Assembly (NCBI GenBank): GCA_002751075.1
Contig: NAOQ01000024.1
Span: 203,772-267,771, forward strand
DNA: 64,000 nucleotides
Reading direction: 5' to 3'
From: Ichthyophonus hoferi
Lineage: Eukaryota; Opisthokonta; Ichthyosporea; Ichthyophonida; Ichthyophonidae
The notes below the pieces were generated by a model. It worked only from the letters and a program-made list of their open reading frames with translations, did no database searches and was not told the origin of the DNA. The position numbers and the translations under genes are program-made. This document shows positions 17,216 through 30,800 of this stretch, piece after piece; within the stretch, counting starts at the first letter, position 1; every line of letters begins with the position of its first letter.

Positions 17216-19239
17216 TAATTGATAAGGATTACTCAAAGTTAAAATAAATCGTAGTATGACAGTGTATAGGATGGACTCTCCTTCTCAAAAGCTTGCTTCT
17301 AGTTATAAACTTAAATCAATTACTGCAACTAATATTAAGATAAGATCCATAGGACTTGGTTAATAGAAACTTAGAGTACAACTTGTGTATGACTTAAGTG
17401 ACGACCATACCCAAATGTAGTTAGGAAAGGAATACCACTCCAGCAAAAAATTGGTTTTAATTGAAATAGAATCCAACGTTTACAACAAGGAGGAGGATCA
17501 ATGAATGCCTATTCACCCTCATGAGGAGTCTACACAGCAAACCACAGATTGTAACAGGATTACTAAGGACCACTAAGCTACAACTGCTTTCACTAATAAT
17601 TCTTATCAACATCCAGAAGACTCATTTGGCTTCCAGAGAACCTCATATTACAACTATCTTGGGGAGAAGGACAGTGGTGTATGTAGAGTCATGATTATAC
17701 CCAGGAGCAGTAGAAATCATTTCCTGAAAGTTAGTTGATAATCACAGCTGAACTAATCCAACAACTACTTAAGCAGTTAGGAGGGACCAAAAATACAAAA
17801 AAAAATCCGATCACCAAAGAGGAAACTTTTTCTCAAAATCAGAATAGAATTGGTTATACCAAGTGGGCTGACTGCAACAAAGACAAATTGCCAATTTCTA
17901 AATGCCTAAAGGCAATTCAGGAGGAACCTACTCTACAGCAGCTACTGAACCCAACTAGAACGTTGCCAAAAAAAGCAACACCAAGGCAACACCTTTACAT
18001 TTCCGTGTCTACCCAGAAATACTTGATAGCAGGATGGAAACAGAATTTGTTTGCCAACTACACATAGAGAGGCATGAAAAATTAGTTGGATGGCTAAGTT
18101 GATAAGAGAAGGATACAGCTCAGGAGATAATATGCATACTGGAATACCTGGAGATATTGCTAAGGTCAAATATAAATAGCAATAAATACATAGTTAGTTC
18201 AGAACCGCAAAGAAAAGACGGAAAGGGGCAGTTCTGGAGTGTTATGACCAAACCATCTTTGCCAAAATAAACTATGACCTACAGTCTACTAGACATGGAG
18301 ATCGATTTAGGGTATTATGACAAGGCACAAATAGCTGCAAAATTTGAAGATATTTATTGAGGATAAGGCTACCTATGGCAAGTTAGAAATAAAGAAAAAG
18401 TTGGAACTTAGCAAAGTTCGAGGGAAAAACACCAACCCTAAACAATTATAGGCTTATACAGCAATGAACCATATATGCTGGTACTTGATTGGCCAATCAA
18501 TTCCTTCTATAACATTTGGCACAGGAGGCATACTTTTGCTTTCCTCAGAATATTGGATCATCTATTTAATACTCTGGCTCATGCTCCCCCCATATGTTGT
18601 ATCCTCTGAGGTTCCCCGTTCCAGTTCGGGCTTTTCAACCTTTTTTTTCCCTTTTAATGGTAAGTCATTATCTGATTATTGTTCCCAGAACATATAATGA
18701 ATGCAAAGCAATTAATTTTTTCCTATATAACCTAGGTTATTATCATCTTTATCAGAAGCACACCCCTTCATTGATAAATCTTAAAGGACTTCCTCCATGT
18801 GTGACAGAAATTTACACATCATAGCAACTGGATCCTTAGAAAGTACAGAAATGGTAGTTAATGCAGAAGTTTCTCTGTTCTGACTATGTATCGTAGACCC
18901 CTCGCTGGTAATCTCCCAATTTCTTCTAGCTCTCAGCAATATCATTTTCTAGACAGCGAAGTTTGTTTCACACAATCGTACATCTTAAATTATATATTAA
19001 AAGCATTTTATTAGCAAGGATATTCAAAAGCTAATGTGATTTTTGGGTCATGTGCTACTGAATATAAGTTGAGTTTAATTTTTCTGTGATCTAGCTGATG
19101 CATTAAACAATTATTTTTTTTATCTATAAGGTAAAATTATCTGAAAGCATCTTAAAATGATTGCCTTAATCACTTCTACTATTCCACCCATTGTGTGAAA
19201 GGATTTTGATTGCTTTTCTAGAAAATTTAATTTGCTTTT
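17216..19239 (+). mobile_element. Degenerate internal remains of a retroelement, fossil
   Basis: The sequence follows LTR-like copy 1. Short open stretches of hydrophilic, Lys/Gln/Asn-rich protein (17735-18067) look like worn gag-type sequence, but no diagnostic motif survives. It is old and broken many times. The assignment rests mainly on its place between the LTR-like repeat and the copia gag fragment. Confidence 0.35.
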
Positions 19240-19690
19240 TAAACACGGATTTTAATAGTTTCAATATATTGGAATTAGAAATATTATCTAGGATACTGAG
19301 TGGTATTTGGAATTAGCCTCTGGTAAGCTACAAGCTAAAGCTTTCAGTAATTCTTGTTCAAGCTCACGTTGTTAATCAAGAGATATAGTAGCCTTAAATA
19401 TTTTACTAAATACTGTCTTATATATTTGATAATTAAAATCAATTTGTGATTGTGGATAAATGGCTACAATATTGTTAATATTAAAAGTGGCACCAGGCTT
19501 GACTAGTTGGCCTTCTAATAAAGTATCTGGATTATATACTTCAACCTCTTTAAAAACTATAGACATAATATGAATGCCAATACATACAAAGATACATTGA
19601 ATTCCAACGTGTGACTTTTTTCTAATTAGTATTATTAATATTTTGGACATGTAAACAATGGTATATAACTCAACTATTCCAGTTCCTTTA
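19240..19690 (-). mobile_element. Ty1/copia-type gag start fragment (fossil), repeated at 27390-27810
   Basis: It aligns by eye, in the same orientation, with 27390-27810 through gag leader and gag N-terminal sequence (DTLLEG.LVKPG and a FNINN block are shared). The minus-strand leader of both copies carries TATAAATA (19707-19714 and 27817-27824). A truncated, old copy of the element whose longer remnant ends near 27.8 kb. Confidence 0.6.
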
Positions 19691-19726
19691 TTATTGCATC
19701 AAGTCTTATATTTATACTCATTTTGT

Positions 19727-20110
19727 GTTGAAGTATTTCAACCCCTACAAGTGTTGGGCTGAATACTTCGTAACGCCTCGCACAAAAATACTTACTGTTT
19801 ATGTAGCATTGAATCTCTAGGTGTTCAGTAGCATTTAAAATAAGGTTTCAATAGATAATTGGGAGTTATATATTAATTACTGATAATTAATTAATTAAAT
19901 GATGTCACTAATTATATTTAATTAGGACTAAATGTTTTGTACAGTCTACAACGTAAATTTACCATGGTTTTAAATAGTTTTGGACATTGGCATTTAATCA
20001 TACATAGTAAATAATAATACATACGTGATACAGAGCATCAGAATGATTCCTTACATGATCATTGAACAATGTGTTACTGACAACATTTTAGATAACATTT
20101 AGGTTGAGTA
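19727..20110. repeat. LTR-like repeat, copy 2 of 3
   Basis: Starts TGTTGAAGTATTTCAACCC and shares the block order of the copies at 16640-17215 and 23434-23930. On the minus strand it lies directly before the gag leader fragment, the expected place for an LTR. On the plus strand it lies directly before a copia pre-integrase fragment. Which neighbour it belonged to is unresolved. Old and diverged. Confidence 0.6.
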
Positions 20111-20400
20111 CCCATGGTCTTGTACCGTCAAATGGGACATACCAATCTTCAATTTGTGAGGCTAGCTGCGGCTGAGGCTATGATCCATCTTTCTGATAAG
20201 CCTGTGAAACGTGATTGTCTAGAATGTTCCAAAGCCAAAATGAAGAAGGCACCGTACCCTCATAGAACTGAGGGTGTGAATAAATCATTGGCCCGTGTAG
20301 AGTTGGATCTGATGAGACCTCTTCCTGAAAACAAATCCGGGAGAAGTTTCTATTAGATATTGTTAACAAGTTCTCCTGCTGGATCCAAGCATACCCGTTG
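20111..20400 (+). mobile_element. Ty1/copia GAG-pre-integrase and integrase start (fossil fragment)
   Basis: The translated frame has the copia zinc-binding pre-integrase signature, RQMGHTNLQFVRLAAAEA followed by CLECSKAKMKKAP, and then the beginning of the integrase core (ARVELDLMRPLP, with GRSFY). This is a fragment only: the rest of the element is not found alongside it in this orientation. Broken and old. Confidence 0.75.
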
Positions 20401-21239
20401 ATTCATAAGAACTAGGTACTTGTATCTTTTAAGCAATACCACCTAGAGGTAGAAGCGTGCTGAGCCTATAACTTTGTTAGCTAGGGTTTCTATACCTAGC
20501 TGTTTAGATAGTTCTATCACTATCAATAAATCTCTACTATCTGAGATTTGGTACCAACAAGCGAATTCAACCGTTTTCCTTTACCCCCCAGATCCTGACC
20601 AGTTAGATCTTTAAATACTTTATTAAAGGCACTGCGCTGAGTTAAAAAAGGACCAACTACTAGCAGTAATGAGCTTACTCATTATTGGTCCCTTTTTAAG
20701 TAATAATTGCCGAATGTCTAAAACAGGGATACCTAGTCAGCCCATAGGAAAACGACATGTGACATTATTAAACGTGTGAACAAGACTTGTCTTAGGTAAA
20801 ATATGCTAACTGCACGGCACACCATGTCGACATGCTTCAGGGGCTTCAATTGAATATAAGTAATAGTCGTAATTGCCGGGTTAGCGGCAGTAATAACTAG
20901 TTGATTTGAATGGTCCTCAAAACTCAGTTTGATCTGAAATGGCCCATTATATTTGCGGGACCTCTGCCATTGACTGGTTCGATTTTGATAGAGCATCTTA
21001 GATTGCAATTTAACACCAATACATTGCACCAGCTATTTTTTCAGACTACATATGTAATAGTAATTACTAATAATATTATATGATTATAGTTTAATCAAGA
21101 AATGCATAAATTAATTAAATATTCTTGTTTTAACACACCCCCCTTTGAGTCGGCGGATAATTTCACCTACAACATAAAAAATACAAAAAAGAAAAGAAAA
21201 GAAACACAAAAAGAACCTTAACATGGTGACTGCTTAGCT
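20401..21239. other. Degenerate repeat-island sequence
   Basis: No host gene seen. A minus-strand stretch at about 20733-21029 translates to sequence reminiscent of an LTR-element integrase tail (RKYNGPFQI), a weak single-motif resemblance. A purine-rich GGGGGG run on the minus strand near 21140 resembles a polypurine tract. Otherwise AT-rich and featureless. Confidence 0.35.
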
Positions 21240-23433
21240 CTAGGCTTGTGAGTTATTTCTATGAATCGATTGAATTATTGGCTTTTATAGAAGGCTCCAA
21301 ACCATTACGAACGAACACAAATTATTAACAAAGACTCCCTATCAGTATTAACTATGAATGAACAACTTTACTTTTCTAGTAAAAAGAAAATATAATAAAC
21401 GAAAGACTGAATCACAAAGCGCACTGAAGCCTTTGGTTCTAACACCCCCTTTTAGTCTGATAACAACAGGCTATGCTGTTATGACCACAAAAGAAGAAAA
21501 TACTTATATGAAAACGAGCTTCAGCAAACTTTTGGCCACGTTGAAAGCTGGATTGGCCATGGCTTTTGCTAAAGAGTCTGCAGCTTGCAGTTGGGTCAGG
21601 ACCTCTTTTTGCAATGACCTCCCTATTTTCCATGGCCTCCCTTACATACCAGTGTCTTACTTTAATATGTCTTATTTTTTTGGGCAAACAAGCCTTCTCA
21701 CACAATTTCATAACACCTTGGTTGCCCCTATACATGTTGACTAGCTGGCAATTAATCCCTAAGCAATCCAACAATGATTTAATGTACAATATATGCTGGG
21801 TGTATGCAGTGAAGGAAATAAACCTTTTTTGATAGAGCTCTGTGTGCATATGCTCTGACTCTTGCTGAGTTAATCCATTAGGCCACTATATAATAATAAA
21901 AACTGCATATACCAATGTAATCTTTGCATTAGTCAGGTTGGAACTGAAATTCACATCATTGTAGGCTAGTAGTTCCAATAGCACATGCATGCACATGCTC
22001 CAATGATATATATTTGGCTGTGAATTGAATTTCTCTACAAAATTTACATTAAATTGAATGTTGGCTCACATAGATCTGATTGATAATGCACTGGTATGCT
22101 ATGATGCCATATGGTTATTTCCCAATCAAACTGCCTGCTGATTTTACACGTTTGGAAAAGATGGAATTGTACATTAGCCTTCTCTTTCATGGCTATAAAA
22201 AATTACCAGCTCCTGGATGTATCTACATAGGGAAAGCTTGATACTGCCATCAGATCTTTGCTCAATTAAATAACCTAGGAAACTTGCTAGAAACCCACAG
22301 TTCTTGGTAGGGAACTTCTCAGCTGTGGCCTTGATCAAAGCATTCCTTTCTTTGGGATCTTTGGAAATCAGTAAGAAATTATCTGCATAAAGTCACGAGC
22401 ATAGGAATTTTCTATTACCGTGGGTGATGTAGAAACATAGGTCTTTCTCTGCAGGATATATGTGGATGTGTTTTAAGAAATCATTCAAAGTTCTATTCCA
22501 GAGAAGTGAGCTCTCATGCAGGCCATATAGTTTGCACTTGAGGCAGCAACCGATATTGGAGTAATTGCTGTCCAGCATCATAGGTGGCTGGCTGCTTCAT
22601 ATACACGTGGGTTTCCAAATATGCATTAAGTCGAGCACTGGTAATATACAGCTGGAGGATGCCATAACTTCTTGCTGCTGAAATGCTTAGGAAAACTTGG
22701 ATAGGGATAAAGGAAGCCACTGGGGAGCTGATGTCAAAAACAAAATCAATGTCTTTTTATTACATCAATCCCTGGGTTACTGGGTGGGCTTTTTGTTTGA
22801 TCACTTATCCCTCATTATTGTATTTAGGGTGAAACACCCATAGACTGCATCATATGGTTTCCTCCTTGGGTTTAGGTGTTAGGTCTCAAGTATAAAATAT
22901 ATTGATGGTACACATCTTTGGTTTCATTACCCTGATCTACTCTTAACTGCTGTGCAATCATATTACATGTTTTATTCCCTTTAGATCATGTATCCCAGGT
23001 ACTTAAGCATATTTCCCTAATGCTGTTACGTTACTTCACTAATGGAGATATGTTCACATGAATGAGAAGAACTGTGGGTAGCTAGTGAGGCATATTTTAA
23101 TCATTGGTTTGTTGGAATCCTTCTTCTAGAGCATTCCCAAAGACTCTCCTTCTCTCAGGCCTAAAAGGATTATCTATAAATCCTAAGTTTCATTGGATGG
23201 GGGTTTGCAGGAAAGATTAAGTATTGTTGTGAATGTGATTGTTGTTGATGACATTGCCACTCCCTCTGAATTCAATTAATTTCTAATGATGCGGCTCATG
23301 AAACATATTAGTGATGTCATCAATGGCAAATGGATCCTGTAATTCTAAAAATATTCCTTCATTTTAGAAAAACTTTTTCATGGAAAATCACATTTCAGCA
23401 GACAGAAACTGCTCTTGTACCCCAGTCAAAGAA

Positions 23434-23930
23434 CTGTTGAAGTATTTCCGCTTCTACGAGTGTCAGGCTGTATAATTCATTATGCCTTGCATGAATATAC
23501 TTATTGTTCATCTTACGTTGCACCTCTAAATACTCAGTAACATGCAGAATGAGGTTTCAATTGGTAATTAAGAGCTAAACAATATTTAATGCTAGTTAAT
23601 TAATTACATAAAGTCATTAATTATATTTAATTAGGACTAGATATTTAGTGCAGTCTAGCAAATAAATTTTACCATGGTTTTAAATGGTGTTGGTCATCTG
23701 TATTTTTAATCATTTTGAATGATTGATGACATGTGTGTGATACATAATATCATCCTTTACATAATTAATTGAATAAATATTGCTAACAACATGTCAGATA
23801 ACAATTAGGTAGAGTACCTATTCAATAACATGTTTTGCTTAAAAGGCTTATCGCCTGGTCAACTGGTATTGGCCTGAACCAACAACTATATAACCGGAAA
23901 TCGCAGAATTATCTGGACCCTAATTGTTAT
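23434..23930. repeat. LTR-like repeat, copy 3 of 3, nested inside the copia fossil
   Basis: Starts TGTTGAAGTATTTCCGC and follows the block order of the copies at 16640 and 19727. It lies between the reverse-transcriptase and integrase remains of the minus-strand copia element, so it inserted after that element or came in by rearrangement. A short hydrophilic open stretch follows at 23994-24188 (Ser/Glu-rich, SSGSSEEEASRDLLEDLD), perhaps a worn gag; no motif proves it. Confidence 0.55.
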
Positions 23931-24532
23931 AAGTGCTGCATAATAAAGTAATGTACAGAAGACTTTATTTTCTGCCTTTCATTAGAAGTTATTATGACAG
24001 TACATAAGAGTGATGTATCTACATCTACTGTACCCAGAGATAAATATAAGTCAGCCACTCCTTTAGCAACCAAGTTAGAATCTGCAGGTAAAAAGAAATT
24101 AAGGGTTCAAATCTCTTCAGGCAGCAGTGAAGAGGAAGCATCAAGGGATCTTTTAGAAGACCTTGACTCCAACACAAGTGAATCATAAAACAGACATCCT
24201 ATATTCATAGTTAGTGAGGCTGAATTTTGTAATACCAGCTTAGATTTTAACAAAATTATCCAACTATGCCGATCATCAGTAAAGCTAAGCATGGACTCTA
24301 GGTGTCCCTGATGTGAGAGGTTTTTATTGTTCTCAATGTCATCTAGGTGGTAAGTGACTTTGCAACCAAAAACACGAGGACATTCTACCGGTGGCCTGCT
24401 TCTAATCCAAAGATTATAATGAACCACACTACTTGGGATTGCTTTTTATTACAAGATCACTAACCACAGATGAGTAAGAAGGTTCAGTCAAAGCCCTAAT
24501 AATAAGTATATCAATGATTATGGCCCAATATT

Positions 24533-24580
24533 ATTTAGTTGCATAATGATTTAGTTGCATAATGATTTAATTGCATAATA
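24533..24580 (+). repeat. Three tandem 16-bp units
   Basis: ATTTAGTTGCATAATG occurs twice in a row and a third copy follows with two changes (ATTTAATTGCATAATA). It is a minisatellite-like local duplication inside the repeat island, with no gene nearby. Confidence 0.9.
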
Positions 24581-27500
24581 TTTTTTAACCTGATAGTTTG
24601 ATTTGTCAACACGTGATATATGAGCAGTTACACCAATGAGGTATCTAGCTACAGAGACATTCTATAAAGGAGACAAGTGTAAATTTAAATTGCACTAATT
24701 AATAAAGGCCTGGTCGACCAGCCCCCAAATACACAAATGTGAGCGTACACAAAATTCTAATAAATTTGGTATTCCCTCTCCCTTTTAAAAAATATAAGTT
24801 ACAAGAAAGCTCCTGTCTCTACTTATTATTTTGAATGCTTTTATTGGAGACAGGTTGTGGGTGAAAGTGACTGCTGTTACTATAAGATCCCAAAAAATAG
24901 TGCGAGATCTTTACATAATTTATTCAGATGCAGCACATGGCTATAGGTTGGTGGCTCATGCACTCAGACATACTGTTGCTCTGTAGTGTATAAGGTAAGG
25001 CAATACAATGGGAAATACCACTTTCTTGAGGAAGATGGTGTATGTGAAAGAGAGATATTCATGCCCCTGGTCAATAAATGGAATAGTGACCTTGAATGAG
25101 ACATGCTTTGTCCCTGCAGTGATGACAAGCTGCCTGAAGTTGGGGAGGATGGTCCCCTTCATTTTAATTTTCATTAATAAAACTGATATGTAGTGAGTGT
25201 AATTATCAATAAACGTGATGAACCACTTGAAGCTGGATTGGAAGAGGTATAGGGGATTAAAAACATTATTGTAAATGCACTCCAGTGCCTGGCTAGACCA
25301 TATCTTCTAGGAAGGGAACTTGGCCTTGAGAATCTTGTTGATGTTGCAAGTGTCACATGGTTGACCTTGCTATGGGGAATATAGCGACTGATTCAGTGTA
25401 TGCAGTAGTAGTTGTAAATGGCAATAGGAACAATGCATCAATCTGCCATTTTACATGTTGTAACTAACAATAGCCGTTGTATGGGACTCTCTTTTGGGTG
25501 ATTTTACATTGAATGTGGTATATAATTTTACAAATTTGGCATTGTTGTAGGCTGGTTGAGGTTATATCATTATTAACACAGTGAACCTTTCAGGTATGAT
25601 AATGTGTTCAATCAACAAGTAGATATCCACACGGAACAGTTTGCAAATGATGAAAAGAACGCCATTGACTGCAGTCATGACTAGGTTATCATAGAAAACG
25701 GTTATGACTTTTCGCCACAAAAAGAGAGTATAGAGAACAAACTGAACATAACTGCACTGGTTCACAAAGAGTTTCTAATCACCACTTCATGTATAATGTT
25801 CCCAATCATAGTTTTAAGAGCGATGGTTCCTTATAAGCTAGCAGTGGTATTTTCTTCCATTCATATTATGATGTCAACATGAGTAGGGGTGAGGTCCTGG
25901 AAAACACAACAGTTGCTGCAAATATGTTGGCTGTTACCACTTTCAATGGTAAAGGCAATGACAGATATGACATGATACCCTAGGGAGAGGTAATGTAGCA
26001 ACCCAGAGAAGTTGTTGACAATCTCGTTGTGTTGGTTGATGTTGTATAATTTACATGGCTCCTGGGCTACATGGGTAATGCTCATTAAGGTTGTTTTTTC
26101 ACACTTGAATTAATGTTTTCCCTAAGTTCGGTCTTTCAGGATTCTTGGAGATTCATGTGTTGAGTGACCAATATCTGTATGGCTAGGGTGGAATGTGCAT
26201 GAGGAAGCAGGAAGTGATGCTCTGGTTTTCTTCCTGTTTCAGATCAGGCACCCTTCTGTTAATTATTTATTTTAGGCATCCTTATTTGTAGGTTGTGATG
26301 TTGTTGCTTGAGCATTATTGACGGAATGTCTTATTTTTGTCTGCAACAATTTGGATATACAAGAAGGATATTGTGGAAAAAAGATTCTCCTGGGTCAATC
26401 TTTATCTTAGTGTGGCCTGGAAGTTGTCTAGGCAGAGTTTGTATTATGGGCATTGATGGAGAACATTGATGGCTAATGTAATGATGCACTTCTCTGACTG
26501 CTGATAATAAGCGTTAATCAAGCATAGTGCAAGGGTTCTGAAATCCAGTAGAACAGGGTTCCTGTTTCCACAGGGTAAATTTTGGCCTTGATGAAATCTT
26601 CATAGTTTTGAGTGAAGAAAGCGTCTGAAAAAGTTCCAAAAGTCATCTTTAGTTTTAGAAATCTGTTGAAGGCCCATTCATTAATGTTGGTGTCATCAAA
26701 ACCCACTACAACCTTTTTATGATTACCCACCAAACATGTGAGGTAGTGTCTAGTGGGTTGTTCTGAATTAGGGGGAATGCAACTATTGTAGACTTGATGA
26801 TAAACACCAAAAGTAGGCTCAGTGTCAAAACAAAACTAGCATCCTTGTGCAGTGCACCGTAGAATGCACAAAGATCTCAACCCACTGCAGGAAGGAGTAG
26901 GTCTCTGATTTGTGTGCATAGTATACCTTTCTAGGATTATAAAAATAATTGAAAAGGTCAGTTCTTCAGGGAAAGATTCCAAACCATTTCAACCACAATC
27001 TCTTTAGTGTTCTCGTAGTTATGTGGTTTACCAAATAAGAGATGGTCCCCCAGGTTGCTTTACTTGTTGGTGGTGTCACCCCTGCTGTTGCTAAGGATGT
27101 GCTAATTATTAATAATTAATGAACACAGGCCCTGGTAGTGCCTGAACTTATTGTCACCTCTACTGCCACTAGAGGCATGTGAGTTATCTTTTATTGACGA
27201 GTGTAAGTCCTGGTAATGCATGTGTAATGAATTGGGGAAGGATTTAAATTGTTGTCTAGAATGATGAAAACCTCCCCCAGCAAAGTAGTGACCAATGGTA
27301 AAGATTGTGCTCAACTAAATTCGGTAATAGGAAAAGTAGAGGTGTGACTTAGACTCTTAGTATGATCAGGAGGCCCATAACCCTATCAAAAATCGAAATA
27401 GTATCAAACAATATCTGGGATACTGAGTTCAATTTGGAGATTGTCATCTGGTAATCTACAAGCCAAAGCTTTCTATAATTCCTATTCAAATTCACGTTGT

Positions 27501-27835
27501 TGGCCAAGAAATATAGGAGCCTTTAATTTTTTATTAGGTGATGTGTCATAAATTTAATAACGTGAATAAACAGTCACAGTATTGTTAATATTGAAAATAA
27601 AACCAGGTTTGACTAGTTACCCTTCTAGTAAAGTATCTAGATTGTAAACTTTGACCTCTTTAGAAACTAGAGACACCATATGAATATATATATATAAAGA
27701 CACATTGAATTCCAAAATATGACTTTTGTATAATTAGTGTTAATAATAATCTTTTTTCGGCAACTGACCATTGGTATATGATTCAACTAGTCCAATTCTT
27801 ACATTATCGTATAAAGCCTTCTATTTATACCCCTT

Positions 27836-30800
27836 TCACTCAAACAAGTTCTGCAAAATTTCTTTGAAATTAAAAAAATCATCAATTATCAATTGGTCGA
27901 TACCTATATAATATCTGATTGGTTTTGTGTTTTTGACGTAGGATTATTTCTATGAATCAATTGAAATTATTGATAATAAGAATGCTAAATCGTGTATTGA
28001 ATTGCACAAACATCTGGCGAATTTCAATCAAAATGAAATTCGTTCTTCTTTGATGAGTATCCCGTATTTCACCTCTGAAGTGTGCTATGTGGATGCTGTT
28101 AATCATTTAAGAAATATATATATATATATATATGAGAAGGCCTTGCTTTACAATGGCTGAAATGTCATTAACCTGTGTTTATTATTAGTTGTGTTCGTTC
28201 CTTTTATCCTTTCCGCAGCATGCCTTTCCTTTGTCGGGGGTGTTAATTATAGTTCGGTTCATCTACCGAAAGCGATCGTAAAAATACCGTTCACAGAAGA
28301 CCACTGAGGGTCACTAGATTTATCTGATCTTATCTAAATGATCCATCGTTATTGTATCCTAAGCTAATTGGCTCTATAGCTAATTATCTCATTTAATTCT
28401 AATGCTCACATTCTGTGTATTGACTAATAAATTTACCTGATTGTGATATCAACTAATAATGTCAATCATTTTATGATACACTTATTACCAGAACTTAGGC
28501 CGATATGCATGTTCATCTGGAGTTGAACAATTTTGCAACAAAGTGTTATTTAACTCTTCCTGAATCTCATACTTTTGGTTGAGTGATAGAGAGGCCTTTA
28601 ATTTTTTACCAAGCGATTTTTTATTGGAAATAAAATAACTATGATCTAAGTATATATGGTAATTCTATCTTCAATGGAGGTATTATTGACATTATTGCCT
28701 CTCTAGGTATGCTTTACATAACATATATTAGATTTTCCTAAAAAAAAAAAAAAACAAGACAATATTGCTTGACTGACTGGACAGTAGTCATTTATTATGC
28801 TTTTCAGCATTACATATATACTTCTTGGTGTTTCAAGACTATTTTGATGCTATAGAACAAAATATACTCAACTCCTTATTTGGAAGTCTAATTGGTATTA
28901 TTAAACACATCTACATAATTCTTAAGTTATTAACCAGTAAAAATATGGATCAGTTCAGTTCACAGGAATGTCACGCCAAGCTTTAATTATGTGATATTGT
29001 AACGTTTTTCCTATGTGGCACAAAAAATGAGCGTCAAGAAATTATAGGAAAAAAGTGCAGTACAAACTTTGGTTCTAACGCCTACTAATAAAGATATTTA
29101 TTAGTATATCAGAACACTATCTATCATGAGAGAAGAAATAGTGAAATAAAAATTAACCCAGTAGCTCACTGCTCCTATAAACCTATTGTGTATACAGATA
29201 TTTGTAAGTGTAAAATCGTGTGCTATGCTATAGTCATTCGCGAATCAGTTATATTATTCTGAGCTGGTTCAAATTGGAGCCAGATTCATTGATCTGTATA
29301 TATATTCAATTTATATTGTAACCAATTAGCTATAACCATTAGAATATGCGGGGAATAATTGCATTTAGTATGTAGAGTAAATCTCATCTTATTAGCTAAT
29401 TATTACACATATAATATGAAACATTGTAATTATAAGCTAGGACTAGCCAGAATAGGACTTATTGTGATTTATTCTTAGAAATCACTATTTTCATATCCAT
29501 ATTAAAAAGTCACACCAGGTATGGATAACACTCGATGATTAGCCACGGGATCAAAGTCTTTAATCTTATTATTGGTTTAAGCAAAAATCTGTAATTTTTG
29601 TAAAATAGTTCAAATTCCAATGGGAATATTTTTGAATACATTATAACCAATCAAAGCATTCTTTACTATTAGTTTGATTACACTATATGGTCGATTACAG
29701 GAAGGGTAATGACAATTATTAGTCTATGCGGTGTCTTCTAAATGATCTACAGAGGCAATGTGTTATTGAAATATTGCCAATGCACTGGTTGTTGTTATTG
29801 GAGACTGAGCTGTCTAGGATGTTACCAATGGAGGGGTGATTATTTTTCTTTTCCATTTTTAGGTAGGATCCCAAATGCCCAGTCTCAATCTAGAATAAGA
29901 AATATGGGTGATTCACCAAACCCTCCTCAATCCAATACTTTGTATTCTTCATTTTCATCAAGCTCCTGCTTTTATATTGTTCATAGCCCTAGTATATTAT
30001 CTTCATATTTAAAATTAAACAATGCACACAAGCATTTTACTGATAACTATATTCTTACAAATCAATAAAAAACCCCAGAAAAAAGACTCGAACTTTAGAT
30101 TTCTCAGCTATATATATAGCTTATCTTGCCATGTCTCATTAGGTAAGCCAATTGATACCTTTCAGTCAAGTTTCTTGTTAATTTTACATACCAAATACTT
30201 AAAATAATGGAATTTAATTGGTTGTCTAAGTACCGTGCCTTCCATCAATTTAAACGTTGTCCGTTATTGTTAAGTATCCAATAGAATGCATTGCTTACTA
30301 CCTATGTTGACTTAAGAATAAGCCAATGGAAATTAGCAATAATATCTTATAAAATTACAAGTGTTAGCATTAAAATACAACGAATAATAAGTTAAACGTA
30401 ATACTGGATTGATAAGATAGTTTGCTCGGATGACGACAAAAAACAGTAATCAAATTTAATATCAAGCACAAACAAAACACTTGTACATTTCCTATTTCAA
30501 GGGCCAATGTTAATAGTAATAAGACAGAATCTGACTTTGAACATATAGGTTAATAAGTTTTGTAAGGTTTTCATGCGGTAATTAATAATCTGAGGATTAA
30601 GATTTAGAGGAAATAGTAAAAGCCATAGAGCCTAGTAACTCAATAGCTTCTTTGACTATAAGGATTTTTTCTTTTATATTGAGGAAAACGGTAGCTTACA
30701 AGTAGTGATTACTCAAGAAACCAATTTGTTTAGTGTGGCTCTGTTGATGAAATACTGTTGGTTTCTCTGTTTTGATATAATGATGGTTTTCAAGTGGTCA

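Larger units (their letters stand above)
21240..27835 (-). mobile_element. Ty1/copia LTR retrotransposon, minus strand, old and broken, with a nested insertion
   Basis: Read on the minus strand the parts come in copia order. Gag leader and gag lie at about 27.8-25.5 kb (FNRFLKLKMTFG), pre-integrase/integrase remains at about 25.4-25.0 kb, reverse transcriptase at about 22.7-22.1 kb (PIQVFLSISAAR, SARLNAYLETHVYMKQP, KCKLYGLHESSLLWNRTLND), and RNase H at about 21.85-21.5 kb (YRGNQGVMKLCEKA, RHIKVRHWYVREAMENRE). A polypurine-like AAAAGGGGG is followed by TGTTAGAACC near 21451, a likely start of the 3' LTR running to about 21242. A copy of another LTR-like repeat (23434-23930) splits it. The element is clearly broken many times and cannot move. 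Its ends are approximate. Confidence 0.75.

Noticed and set aside
24095-24125. GGTTCAAATC-like sequence resembling a tRNA T-arm
   Set aside because: No matching acceptor stem, D-arm or anticodon arm was found around it. No convincing tRNA was found anywhere in the window.
29742-30068. 108-residue + strand open frame in the repeat island
   Set aside because: Ser-rich and AT-biased, no motif and no clear splice sites. It could be a worn gag remnant but cannot be supported.
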